Assembly (NCBI RefSeq): GCF_031846515.1
Contig: NZ_JAVRHO010000038.1
Span: 1 to 22,454, forward strand
Direction: 5' to 3'
Source of the DNA: Autumnicola lenta
Lineage (GTDB): Bacteria; Bacteroidota; Bacteroidia; Flavobacteriales; Flavobacteriaceae
Length of the DNA: 22,454 bases
Shown here: piece after piece, positions 1 to 7,973 of the stretch
Layout: each line of letters starts with the position of its first letter
How positions within the stretch are numbered: position 1 is the first letter of the stretch
Translations under genes and position numbers: made by a program
The notes under the pieces: generated by a model
What the model was told of the DNA's origin: nothing
The model's database searches: none
Seen by the model: only the letters and a program-made list of their open reading frames with translations

Positions 1-2499
1 AGCATCTGAATTAAAAATTTCCGCCCATGTTCCTTTATCGGGAACTCCAATACGGTAATTCTCGCGGGGTACGGGGGTTAGATTACATACAACCATAATA
101 GCATCTTTTTCTTTCTCTCCTTTTCTCAGAAAGCTAATGATACTGTTCTCGTGATCGTTAATGTCTATCCATTCAAAACCTTCGCTTTCAAAGCTCTTCT
201 CGTAAAGCGCAGGCTCTTGCTTGTATAACTTGTTTAAAGCCTTCAGGGTTTCCTGGATTTGCCTGTTGGGTGCATTATTGGTCTCATGCCAGTCCAGGCT
301 GGAATCATGGTCCCATTCTGTTCTCTGCCCAAATTCAGCACCCATAAAGAGCAATTTTGTACCCGGATGTGCGTACATATAGGCATAAAGACTCCTCAGG
401 TTAGCAAATTTATTCCATTCGTCTCCCGGCATTTTATTCAGGATTGCCTGCTTACCATATACCACCTCGTCATGACTTAACGGTAGCATAAAGTTTTCAG
501 TAAAGGCATAAGTTGTACTGAAGGTAATCGTATTTTGATGATATTTTCTATGGATAGGATCTTCCTGAAAATATTCCAGCGTATCGTGCATCCATCCCAT
601 CATCCATTTTTGTCCAAAGCCGAGGCCGCCCATATAAGTGGGTTTAGAAACCATTGGCCACGCGGTAGATTCTTCAGCAATCGTAACAATATCGGGAAAC
701 TCCCCGTAAACAGTTTCGTTAAATTCCTTTAGGAAGCTTATTGCCTCAAGATTTTCGTTTCCGCCATTTTCATTAGTTTCCCATTCTCCTTCTTTCCTGG
801 AATAATCGAGGTAAAGCATAGAGGCAACGGCATCTACCCGCAGCCCGTCAACATGAAATTTATCCAGCCAGAAAACGGAATTACTTATCAAAAATGAACG
901 TACTTCATTTCTTCCGTAGTTAAAAATGTAACTCTGCCAGTCGGGATGAAATCCTTTCCTGGGATCGGCATGTTCGTAAAGAAATGTTCCGTCAAAATAA
1001 TGTAGTCCGTGTAAATCTGAAGGAAAATGCGAAGGCACCCAATCCAAGATCACTCCAATTCCCGCCTGGTGTAGCGCATCAATAAGATGCATAAAATCCT
1101 GCGGACTACCAAAGCGGCTGGAAGGAGCAAAATACCCCGTTACCTGATAACCCCATGATCCAAAGAACGGATGTTCCATAACAGGCATAAACTCTACGTG
1201 CGTAAAGCCCATCTCGTTTAGGTAAGCCGGCAGGTCTTCTGCAAGTTCCCTGTAAGTAAGGGAGCGGTTATCTTCTTCGGGTTTTCTTTTCCAGGAACCC
1301 ACATGAAGTTCATAAACAGAGTAAGGTTTGGCTTTTTGCGCCTCTTTTTTACGTTTCTTCATCCAGTCTCCGTCGTTCCAGCTTCCTTCCAGGTCCCAGA
1401 CTACAGAGGCAGTGTTCGGCGGAGTTTCCCATTTAAAAGCAAATGGATCTCCTTTTTCTGCTTCGTAACCGTTGTTATGGGAGCGGATAAAGTATTTGTA
1501 CATACTTCCGTTCTTTGCTTCCGGAACAAAAGCTTCCCAAATACCAGATTCATCATTTCGGGCCTTCATTGGGTTGGTTTCTCTGTCCCAGCCATTAAAG
1601 TCACCAATTACCGATACTTTCTCAGCATTTGGAGCCCAAACAGCAAAGTAAACACCCTCTGTCCCCTGGTGCTTCATAAGGTGAGAACCAAATTTTTTGT
1701 AAAGGTGATAGTGCTTTCCTTCTCTAAAAAGATGTACATCATATTCCGAAAGCAAACTTGCGCCTTCTGCCACCTGACTTTTTTTACTGGTCTTTTTTGC
1801 AGGTGCTGCCTTAGAAGTGGCCTTCTTAGCTTTTGCTTTTGTTTTTTTCACAGTGTCCTCATCAGTTAGCAGCGTATCGACTGCTTTGTTAACCGTCTTC
1901 TTCAAGGTTTTCTTTACAGTTTTTTGATCAGGAAGAATTGCCTTAGCCGTATCTCCCATTGCCTTTTGAGTTTCTTCATCCGGTAGGACCTTATCAGCAA
2001 TCCCTTTAACCTTAGATGTCACATCTTCTGAAGTTTTTTTCTTAGTTGTTTTCTTATCAGATGTAACAGATTTCCCTGTTTTAGAAGGATCTACTTTTTT
2101 TTCTTCTGTATTTTTTTTAGCGACCTTTTTTGCTACTCCGTCAGTCTTGGCGACAGATTTTGCAGTAGCACCGGCTTTAGATTTGGTTGTTTTCTTTGTT
2201 CCTGTACCGGTCTTCTTCTCTGAACCTGAAGTATCTTCAGTAGCAGACTTTTTTGGCTTCGGAAGCTTTTGCTTCGTAGTACCCTTTGCCGCGTTAGCCT
2301 TTGCAGTAGGTTTTATAGCAGTTTTTGTCTGCGTTTCCTTTGCCTTACCAGTATCCGGATTTTTCTCACCAGTTCCTTTAGGGCCTTTCACCTCACCAGA
2401 TTTTGGTGCATCTTTAGTGGTCTTCTTAGCACTTGTAGTTTTAGTAGTTGATGTAACCTTTTTGTCTTTATCGATATCTTTATTTTGTTTCTTTGCCAT
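1..2499 (-). CDS. glgB: 1,4-alpha-glucan branching enzyme with a ~250-residue Lys/Thr-rich N-terminal extension (3' end beyond window)
   Basis: GH13 branching enzyme that moves alpha-1,4 chains onto alpha-1,6 positions, the last step of the GlgE glucan route. The 833 codons in the window run without a stop and the C-terminus lies off the left edge. Residues 1 to about 248 are a low-complexity basic extension (listed separately). The core starts near residue 250 (SEYDVHLFREGKHYHLYKK), followed by an N-terminal CBM48-like sandwich (VYFAVWAPNAEKVSVIGDFN, about 283-302) and the GH13 barrel. Expected catalytic residues are present: nucleophile D556 in DGLRVDAVASMLY, acid/base E609 in TIAEEST, and D677 in LSHDEVVYGK. 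The frame ends in the window at FNSDA, a conserved C-terminal-domain segment, so about 50-60 residues are probably missing. The start is fixed by a GGGAGG sequence 7 nt upstream. The first 20 nt overlap the end of the treS-maltokinase gene, indicating one operon and translational coupling. Confidence 0.95.
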   Translation of the reverse strand, partial: MAKKQNKDIDKDKKVTSTTKTTSAKKTTKDAPKSGEVKGPKGTGEKNPDTGKAKETQTKTAIKPTAKANAAKGTTKQKLPKPKKSATEDTSGSEKKTGTGTKKTTKSKAGATAKSVAKTDGVAKKVAKKNTEEKKVDPSKTGKSVTSDKKTTKKKTSEDVTSKVKGIADKVLPDEETQKAMGDTAKAILPDQKTVKKTLKKTVNKAVDTLLTDEDTVKKTKAKAKKATSKAAPAKKTSKKSQVAEGASLLSEYDVHLFREGKHYHLYKKFGSHLMKHQGTEGVYFAVWAPNAEKVSVIGDFNGWDRETNPMKARNDESGIWEAFVPEAKNGSMYKYFIRSHNNGYEAEKGDPFAFKWETPPNTASVVWDLEGSWNDGDWMKKRKKEAQKAKPYSVYELHVGSWKRKPEEDNRSLTYRELAEDLPAYLNEMGFTHVEFMPVMEHPFFGSWGYQVTGYFAPSSRFGSPQDFMHLIDALHQAGIGVILDWVPSHFPSDLHGLHYFDGTFLYEHADPRKGFHPDWQSYIFNYGRNEVRSFLISNSVFWLDKFHVDGLRVDAVASMLYLDYSRKEGEWETNENGGNENLEAISFLKEFNETVYGEFPDIVTIAEESTAWPMVSKPTYMGGLGFGQKWMMGWMHDTLEYFQEDPIHRKYHQNTITFSTTYAFTENFMLPLSHDEVVYGKQAILNKMPGDEWNKFANLRSLYAYMYAHPGTKLLFMGAEFGQRTEWDHDSSLDWHETNNAPNRQIQETLKALNKLYKQEPALYEKSFESEGFEWIDINDHENSIISFLRKGEKEKDAIMVVCNLTPVPRENYRIGVPDKGTWAEIFNSDA
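1756..2499 (-). other. Lys/Thr/Ala-rich, histone-H1-like N-terminal extension of GlgB
   Basis: These are residues 1 to about 248 of the branching enzyme, read in the same unbroken frame as the catalytic core. By hand count the first 253 residues hold about 68 Lys (27%), 42 Thr (17%) and 29 Ala (11%). There is no Arg, His, Cys, Phe or Trp, and the first Tyr is residue 253. Typical stretches are KKTTKSKAGATAKSVAK and KKTKAKAKKATSKAAPAKK. Around residues 158-212 the composition changes to likely amphipathic helices with more Asp, Glu, Leu and Ile (for example KVKGIADKVLPDE and KAILPDQKTVKK). The pattern resembles eukaryotic H1 tails, chlamydial Hc proteins and AlgP. Nucleic-acid, polyphosphate or surface binding is inference only; ordinary GlgB proteins have nothing like it. 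Confidence 0.9.
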
Positions 2500-5400
2500 C
2501 TCTATACCTCCCTATAATTGTTTTTATGCCCCGTAATGGAATTAACACCCAGTCAGGACGATTATTCAGTTCGTAATTCAGTTCGTATACTGCTTTTTCA
2601 AGCAGGAATGTATCCATCAGGATTTTAAAATCTTCTTCATCCTCCGGAATGAAATTGTTATTTCCAACATTTTCAGCGTAACCCTCGAGGAAAAGCCGGG
2701 TTACATGGTAATACCAGGATTCTGCCCAATCTTCGAGATCGCCTTCACGACGCTGCTGGTCAAACTCTGGTTCCATAATACTACTGTAGGCAGCATAATG
2801 GAAGGATCTCACCATACCTGCAACGTCTCTTAGTGCAGATCTTTTTAAACGTCTTTCACTAAATGCTCTTGCTGGTTCACCTTCAAAATCAATGATTATA
2901 AAATCTTTTCCAGTCCATAATACCTGTCCAAGATGATAATCCCCATGGGTCCTTATTTTCATGGTAGGAATTTTATGATCAAAAACCCTTTTGAAGCAAT
3001 TAAGAACTTCGTTTTTCATATCCAGAACTTCCTTAGCTTCATTCCTTACTTCCTCCGGAAGGTTTTTAAGGTTCTTCTGAAGGTTTGTGAAGCTGTTCCT
3101 GGTTAGAGATTGTAAGGAAGAGAAAAGTGATCTCTGGTAATGCAGAGAGAAAGGCTCGTGTTCAAAATCCTTTTCTTCAGGATGTTCTGCGAGCGCTTTG
3201 TGCATTTCTGCGGTACGCTGACCTAGCAGAGAAATCCGCTCCGGAAAAATTGCTCCCATAAGCTTCTTCATATCCTCAGTTATTTCAGTGTAATTAAGGG
3301 GTGTAAGTAAAAGATCTGTGTCTTTTGGTGTCAGTTTTACATCTTTGGCCCTTGTCATTACATTTTCGAAATAACGATTTATAGAATCTTTTGTATAATC
3401 CCATGCATCGCCCTGGTTCGGTATCAAATCCTGCATCATTCCCAATACGATGATATTTCGGGCACCGGTCCTATATTCTAAAGCACCAACAAATTGAGGA
3501 GAATTTTTATAATCTGTCTTTTCAGAAAGATAGCGCGTTATCTCCAGATCAGGATTTATAGTATTATCCAGTTTCCTGTATAACTTCAGAAAATACTTAT
3601 TGTCGTAAATTAGTGAAGTGTTACTTTGTTCTGCGTTTAGAATTTTAGAATGTAGAACTTCAGAATTTATCGTAATTTCTTCATCACCATGATAAAAATT
3701 AAGACTGCCTTTACCGCTCGTTAAAGTCTTATTCTTTTGAATATTTTTAAATATTGCATTTCTGAATTCTTCATTGTAAACAGCATCAAAAAGAATTCCT
3801 TCCTCTTTTCCCACGGTCAACCTTGTGATTACACCTTTTTCGGGTATATCCCTTATGTCATCTTCATTATGATACGGAACAAAGGCAAGTGGTAACTGAT
3901 AAACTTCGGGCAGACCATCGTTATAGTTGATTTCAATAGTAACCAGGGTAGCCGGTAAATCTTTCACCGGAATCGGTATCTGGTTAATAATTGCAATATT
4001 TTGGACTACTCTTGATTTTCCGCCGAACCATCTACAGGAATTCAAATAAGAAGGGAGAACTTTATTCTCCAGCTTACTTTGAGTCTTACGTTCCAGCAAT
4101 TCCGGCCATTCCTTAACTTTTAGGGCAGGAAGATCTGCTTTTTCAGAACGTTCTTTGTCTTTTTCCAGCACAAACCAGTAGTACCCGTGAGGTCCCATTG
4201 TAAATAAATAAGGATCTTCAGAAACTTTCGGAAACTTATTGTGGCTAAATACCTCTATTGGAGTGTAGCCTTCATAACCTTCCAGTTCCAGTTCCGCAGC
4301 CTGTGGGAAGCGGGAAAGATTTCCAAGGACCAATATATCTTCTTCCTCATAAGTACGGGTATAAGCTATAATTTTAGCATTAGAAGGAGAAAGGAATTTA
4401 ATATCGCCACGTCCAAAGGCCTTAAATCGTTTTCTCATTCCAATTATCCGCTTCATCCACCATAACAGGGAAGAGGAGTTCAACTGTTGCGCCTCTACGT
4501 TAACGGCTTCGTACTTATACTCTGGATCGATGATTACCGGAAGATATAATTTATGCGGATTTGCCGTGGAAAAGCCGGCATTTCTATCTGCAGTCCACTG
4601 CATTGGTGTTCTCACGCCATCCCGATCTCCAAGATAGAAGTTATCTCCCATTCCAATTTCGTCCCCGTAATAAATAACGGGCGTTCCCGGTAAAGAGAAA
4701 AGAAGCACATTCATTAATTCTATCTTACTCCTGTTATTTTCGAGCAGGGGAGCAAGTCTGTGCCTTATTCCGACATTGATTTTTGCCTGTGGATCTTTGG
4801 TATAAACTTTATACATGTAATCTCTTTCCTCATCTGTTACCATTTCGAGGGTAAGTTCATCATGATTTCTTAGAAATATAGCCCACTGGCAGGATTCCGG
4901 AATATCAGGTGTCTGGTCGATAATGTCAATTATCGGATACCTGTCTTCCATTTTTACCGCCATAAACATACGCGGCATAATAGGGAAGTGGTAGTTCATG
5001 TGGCATTCGTCCCCATCACCAAAATAGGCTGCGGAGTCTTCCGGCCACATATTTGCTTCGGCTAAAAGAAGTTTATTATCGTAATTTTTATCAATATGTG
5101 CTCTTAGTTTTTTCAGAAAAACATGGGTTTCATCAAGATTTTCACAGTTGGTGTTTTCCCTTTCGAAAAGATAGGGAACGGCATCCAATCTAAATCCATC
5201 AACTCCCATTTTGCACCAGTAATCCATAACTTTTAAAACTTCGTCCTGAACTTCAGGATTATCGAAGTTTAAATCTGGCTGGTGTGAAAAGAACCGGTGC
5301 CAGAAATACGATTTTGCCACGGGATCCCAGGACCAGTTAGAAGGCTCGGTATCTGTAAAAATGATACGGGCATCTTTGTATTTATTGGGGTCATCGCTCC

Positions 5401-5809
5401 ATACATAGTAATTCCTGTATTTAGACCCTTCCGGAGCTTTTCGTGCTCTCTGGAACCACGGGTGTTGATCTGAAGTGTGGTTAATTACAAGCTCGGTAAT
5501 AATTTTTAGTCCGCGTTTATGCGCTTCTTTTATAAGCTTTTTAAAGATCTTTACATCTCCAAAAGAAGGGTTAATATTGTAGTAGTCTGCAATGTCATAG
5601 CCGTCATCTTTTAATGGTGAGGGATAAAAGGGTAGCAGCCAAATTGCTGTTACTCCCAGGTCTTCCAGGTAATCGAGTTTTTTTAGAAGACCTTCAAAAT
5701 CACCTATTCCGTCGCCATTGCTATCAAAAAAGGCCTTAATATGTAATTCATAAATTACGGCATCTTTATACCAATGCACGTTGTCGTCAATATTTGTCTG
5801 GTTGATCAT
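2480..5809 (-). CDS. treS: Trehalose synthase (maltose alpha-D-glucosyltransferase) fused to maltokinase
   Basis: Bifunctional 1109-residue protein. Residues 1 to about 550 are a GH13 trehalose synthase that interconverts trehalose and maltose: nucleophile D209 in VDGFRLDAVPY, acid/base E251 in LLLAEANMWP, and D317 in FLRNHDEL. The opening WYKDAVIYELHIKAFFDSN is typical of TreS. Residues from about 585 to the end are a maltokinase (Mak/Pep2) that phosphorylates maltose with ATP to maltose-1-phosphate. It starts with the CRWFGGKSR signature and carries the kinase motifs HGDYHLGQVLW (D957) and IIDFEGEPA (D974). Fusion of the two activities is a known arrangement and would hand maltose straight to the kinase. 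It lies 14 nt after glgE and overlaps glgB by 20 nt, so the three genes are probably one transcript. The product feeds GlgE. Confidence 0.96.
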   Translation of the reverse strand: MINQTNIDDNVHWYKDAVIYELHIKAFFDSNGDGIGDFEGLLKKLDYLEDLGVTAIWLLPFYPSPLKDDGYDIADYYNINPSFGDVKIFKKLIKEAHKRGLKIITELVINHTSDQHPWFQRARKAPEGSKYRNYYVWSDDPNKYKDARIIFTDTEPSNWSWDPVAKSYFWHRFFSHQPDLNFDNPEVQDEVLKVMDYWCKMGVDGFRLDAVPYLFERENTNCENLDETHVFLKKLRAHIDKNYDNKLLLAEANMWPEDSAAYFGDGDECHMNYHFPIMPRMFMAVKMEDRYPIIDIIDQTPDIPESCQWAIFLRNHDELTLEMVTDEERDYMYKVYTKDPQAKINVGIRHRLAPLLENNRSKIELMNVLLFSLPGTPVIYYGDEIGMGDNFYLGDRDGVRTPMQWTADRNAGFSTANPHKLYLPVIIDPEYKYEAVNVEAQQLNSSSLLWWMKRIIGMRKRFKAFGRGDIKFLSPSNAKIIAYTRTYEEEDILVLGNLSRFPQAAELELEGYEGYTPIEVFSHNKFPKVSEDPYLFTMGPHGYYWFVLEKDKERSEKADLPALKVKEWPELLERKTQSKLENKVLPSYLNSCRWFGGKSRVVQNIAIINQIPIPVKDLPATLVTIEINYNDGLPEVYQLPLAFVPYHNEDDIRDIPEKGVITRLTVGKEEGILFDAVYNEEFRNAIFKNIQKNKTLTSGKGSLNFYHGDEEITINSEVLHSKILNAEQSNTSLIYDNKYFLKLYRKLDNTINPDLEITRYLSEKTDYKNSPQFVGALEYRTGARNIIVLGMMQDLIPNQGDAWDYTKDSINRYFENVMTRAKDVKLTPKDTDLLLTPLNYTEITEDMKKLMGAIFPERISLLGQRTAEMHKALAEHPEEKDFEHEPFSLHYQRSLFSSLQSLTRNSFTNLQKNLKNLPEEVRNEAKEVLDMKNEVLNCFKRVFDHKIPTMKIRTHGDYHLGQVLWTGKDFIIIDFEGEPARAFSERRLKRSALRDVAGMVRSFHYAAYSSIMEPEFDQQRREGDLEDWAESWYYHVTRLFLEGYAENVGNNNFIPEDEEDFKILMDTFLLEKAVYELNYELNNRPDWVLIPLRGIKTIIGRYRDGKETK
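2506..2513 (-). promoter_or_regulatory. Strong Shine-Dalgarno sequence of glgB
   Basis: Read on the minus strand, AGGGAGGT lies 6 nt before the glgB ATG. It sits inside the last codons of the upstream treS-maltokinase gene. Such a strong anti-16S match is unusual for Bacteroidota, whose genes mostly lack one. It decides the GlgB start and so supports translation of the Lys-rich extension. Confidence 0.75.
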
Positions 5810-5823
5810 AAATTTTTAAATTT

Positions 5824-7803
5824 TTATCTCTCTGTTACGGTTTCTACACGTAGAATGTGTGCGGGCATTGCCTGAGGGTGAAGTTCTACATAATTCCATT
5901 CATTCTGCCAGATATACCTCGAGCCGGTAAGTAGATCGTGCACAGCAAAAGGTTCATGCCCCTGGATTTCCAATTCGTTCAATGGCACTTTTATCCATCC
6001 GGACTGAGTGTGATCGGGGTTAATGTTTACTACCGTTATTAATTTATTCCCTGTTTGCCTGTCAATTTTAGTATAGCAAATAATCTGGTCATTATCGGTT
6101 TCTGCAAAAGCAATATTATAGGTAGTTTGCAGCGCCGGATTTTCGTTTCTAATGCTGTTTAACTTACTTATTAATTCTTTAATTCTTGTAGGCCGGTACC
6201 AATCCCAGTGCTTAACTTCATATTTTTCTGAACGGGTGTATTCCTCTTTTCCGGGATAAGCTTCATTTTCTCCGAATTCGAACAATGGGCCATAGATTCC
6301 GTAGTTTGACGATAAAGTTGAAGCAAGAATAATCCTGATTAAAAACGAGGCTTCACCTTTGTCTTCGAGCGATACCGGTAAAATATCCGGAGTATTAGGC
6401 CAGAAATTGGGTCTGAAATATTCCCTAAGTTCTGTCTTAGTAAGTTCGGTTAGGTACTCCTCAAATTCTTCTTTTGAATTTCTCCACGTAAAGTAGGTGT
6501 AAGATTGTGTGAACCCAACTTTAGCCAATTCTTCCATAACCCGTGGGCGGGTAAAGGCTTCGGCCAGAAAGATGATATCCTGATGTTTTTTATCGATTTC
6601 CTTGATTAACCATTCCCAGAATATGAAGGATTTTGTATGAGGATTATCTACACGGAAAATTTTTACTCCCTTATCAATCCAGTATTCTACCACACTTTTT
6701 AATTCTTTCCAGAGGTTTTCCCAGTCTTCCGTTTCGAAATTTACAGGTAAGACATCCTGATATTTTTTCGGAGGGTTTTCTGCGTATTGTACAGTTCCAT
6801 CGGGACGCCACTTAAACCACTGTGGATGTTCTTTTACATAAGGATGGTCAGGGCTGCACTGGATGGCAAAGTCAATTGCGACTTCAATCCCGTGGCTTTC
6901 CGCTTTTTTTATAAATGAAGTAAAGTCATCCAGTGTTCCAAGTTCCGGATGAATGGCTTTGTGCCCTCCTTCTTCAGAACCTATTGCCCAGGGTGATCCT
7001 GGTTCTCCCGGTTTTGCTTCAGTAGCATTATTAGTTCCTTTTCTATGGCTTTTTCCAATGGGATGAATGGGAGGGAGGTAGATCACGTCAAAACCCATAT
7101 TTGCAATTTCAGGGAGAATTCTTTCAGAACTTTTAAAAGTCCCGTGTCCCCCATGATTTTCCGCAGTAGACCGGGGGAAGAATTCGTACCATGCGCTGAA
7201 AAGGGCTCTTTTTCTCTCTACTCTGGCAGTAAGTATCTTATGGTATTGTGTAGCTTTTTCGCGATTTCGCGCCTGGTACATGACCTGTTTTACAGCATCT
7301 TCAAAGACCTTTGAAATAGCTTCAGATTCCTTCTCTTCATCCTTGATAAGTTTTATCCAGTTGCGCAATTGCTTTTTCTGGGCTGCAGGAACTCTTTCCA
7401 GGGCGTCTTCCATTAGATCGGCACCTATAAGCAGTTCTGTCCTTATATTCTGCTTATCTTCAATTTTCTTTTTTAGACCGTATTTCCAGGTGGAATAGTG
7501 GTCTATCCATCCTTCAATTGTATATTCATATGTTCCCAGATTGGTTCCTTCAAAAGCAGCAGACCAATGGTCGTTACCTTCAAAAATCATTGGTAACTCC
7601 TCCCATTTTTTATCTTTACCACTACCTCTTCTGGATTGGCGATAAAGGAGTACGGCATCTACTTTATCGTGTCCGTCTCCAAATATATCAGCCTCAACTT
7701 CAATTCTTTCATTTATAATCCTCTTTATCGGATATTTCCCACCTTCAATTTGTGGTGAAACATTCTGAATACTTACCCTTTTTTGCCCTTCCAATTTCAT
7801 CAA
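5824..7803 (-). CDS. glgE: Alpha-1,4-glucan:maltose-1-phosphate maltosyltransferase
   Basis: GH13 enzyme of 659 residues, the family's usual length, that extends alpha-1,4-glucan by maltosyl units from maltose-1-phosphate. An N-terminal beta-sandwich (about 25-110) is followed by the helical segment typical of GlgE (about 130-200) and the barrel, which opens with SAWYEFFPRS. The catalytic nucleophile is D386 in KIFRVDNPHTK and the acid/base is E415 in IFLAEAFTRP. The NPHTK motif separates GlgE from other GH13 enzymes. It is the first gene of the minus-strand set glgE-treS/mak-glgB, supplied by the maltokinase and followed by the branching enzyme. The protein begins MMKLEG; the second Met (7800) is an equally possible start. 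The GlgE pathway is best known from Actinobacteria and is patchy in other phyla. Confidence 0.96.
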   Translation of the reverse strand: MMKLEGQKRVSIQNVSPQIEGGKYPIKRIINERIEVEADIFGDGHDKVDAVLLYRQSRRGSGKDKKWEELPMIFEGNDHWSAAFEGTNLGTYEYTIEGWIDHYSTWKYGLKKKIEDKQNIRTELLIGADLMEDALERVPAAQKKQLRNWIKLIKDEEKESEAISKVFEDAVKQVMYQARNREKATQYHKILTARVERKRALFSAWYEFFPRSTAENHGGHGTFKSSERILPEIANMGFDVIYLPPIHPIGKSHRKGTNNATEAKPGEPGSPWAIGSEEGGHKAIHPELGTLDDFTSFIKKAESHGIEVAIDFAIQCSPDHPYVKEHPQWFKWRPDGTVQYAENPPKKYQDVLPVNFETEDWENLWKELKSVVEYWIDKGVKIFRVDNPHTKSFIFWEWLIKEIDKKHQDIIFLAEAFTRPRVMEELAKVGFTQSYTYFTWRNSKEEFEEYLTELTKTELREYFRPNFWPNTPDILPVSLEDKGEASFLIRIILASTLSSNYGIYGPLFEFGENEAYPGKEEYTRSEKYEVKHWDWYRPTRIKELISKLNSIRNENPALQTTYNIAFAETDNDQIICYTKIDRQTGNKLITVVNINPDHTQSGWIKVPLNELEIQGHEPFAVHDLLTGSRYIWQNEWNYVELHPQAMPAHILRVETVTER

Positions 7804-7973
7804 AATTTAGATTTTTTACACTTCAGTTGCGTGCTGAAGTATGAATTTTTCAACTAAAACTCTTTTAAAGGTAGTTAAGCGTGTTAAAACAGCTAGTTAA
7901 ATTATTATTAAACATCAATAATTATAATTTATCATTATTAGCTTTGAAGTAGTTTGAAATTATATACGACGAT
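7804..7973. promoter_or_regulatory. Divergent promoter region between glgE and treZ
   Basis: This AT-rich 170-bp gap separates the two divergent gene sets and must hold both promoters. On the minus strand TACCTTTA (7866-7873) is one base off the Bacteroidota -7 consensus TAnnTTTG, but I see no good -33 box for it. On the plus strand two TTTG motifs (7943, 7953) precede TATATAC (7961), with spacing that does not fit the consensus. The region also holds a perfect inverted repeat near glgE. Exact promoters are unresolved. Confidence 0.6.
7820..7840. repeat. Inverted repeat in the glgE leader (ACTTCAG-N7-CTGAAGT)
   Basis: Two perfect 7-bp arms (7820-7826 and 7834-7840) flank the 7-nt spacer TTGCGTG, ending 17 nt before the glgE start. 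It could be a protein-binding operator or an RNA hairpin in the leader of the glgE-treS-glgB transcript. There is no T-run after it on the minus strand that would make it a clear attenuator. Confidence 0.5.

Noticed and set aside
1303..1869. 188-codon plus-strand open frame
   Set aside because: It is antisense to glgB, with no recognisable domain and shadow-like composition. The glgB frame is unquestionably coding.
2147..2536. Open frame of 129 codons on the plus strand coding a very hydrophobic, membrane-like protein
   Set aside because: It is the exact antisense of the Lys-rich GlgB extension: AAA/AAG-rich codons read backwards give Phe, Leu and Val. It has no family resemblance and no ribosome-binding site.
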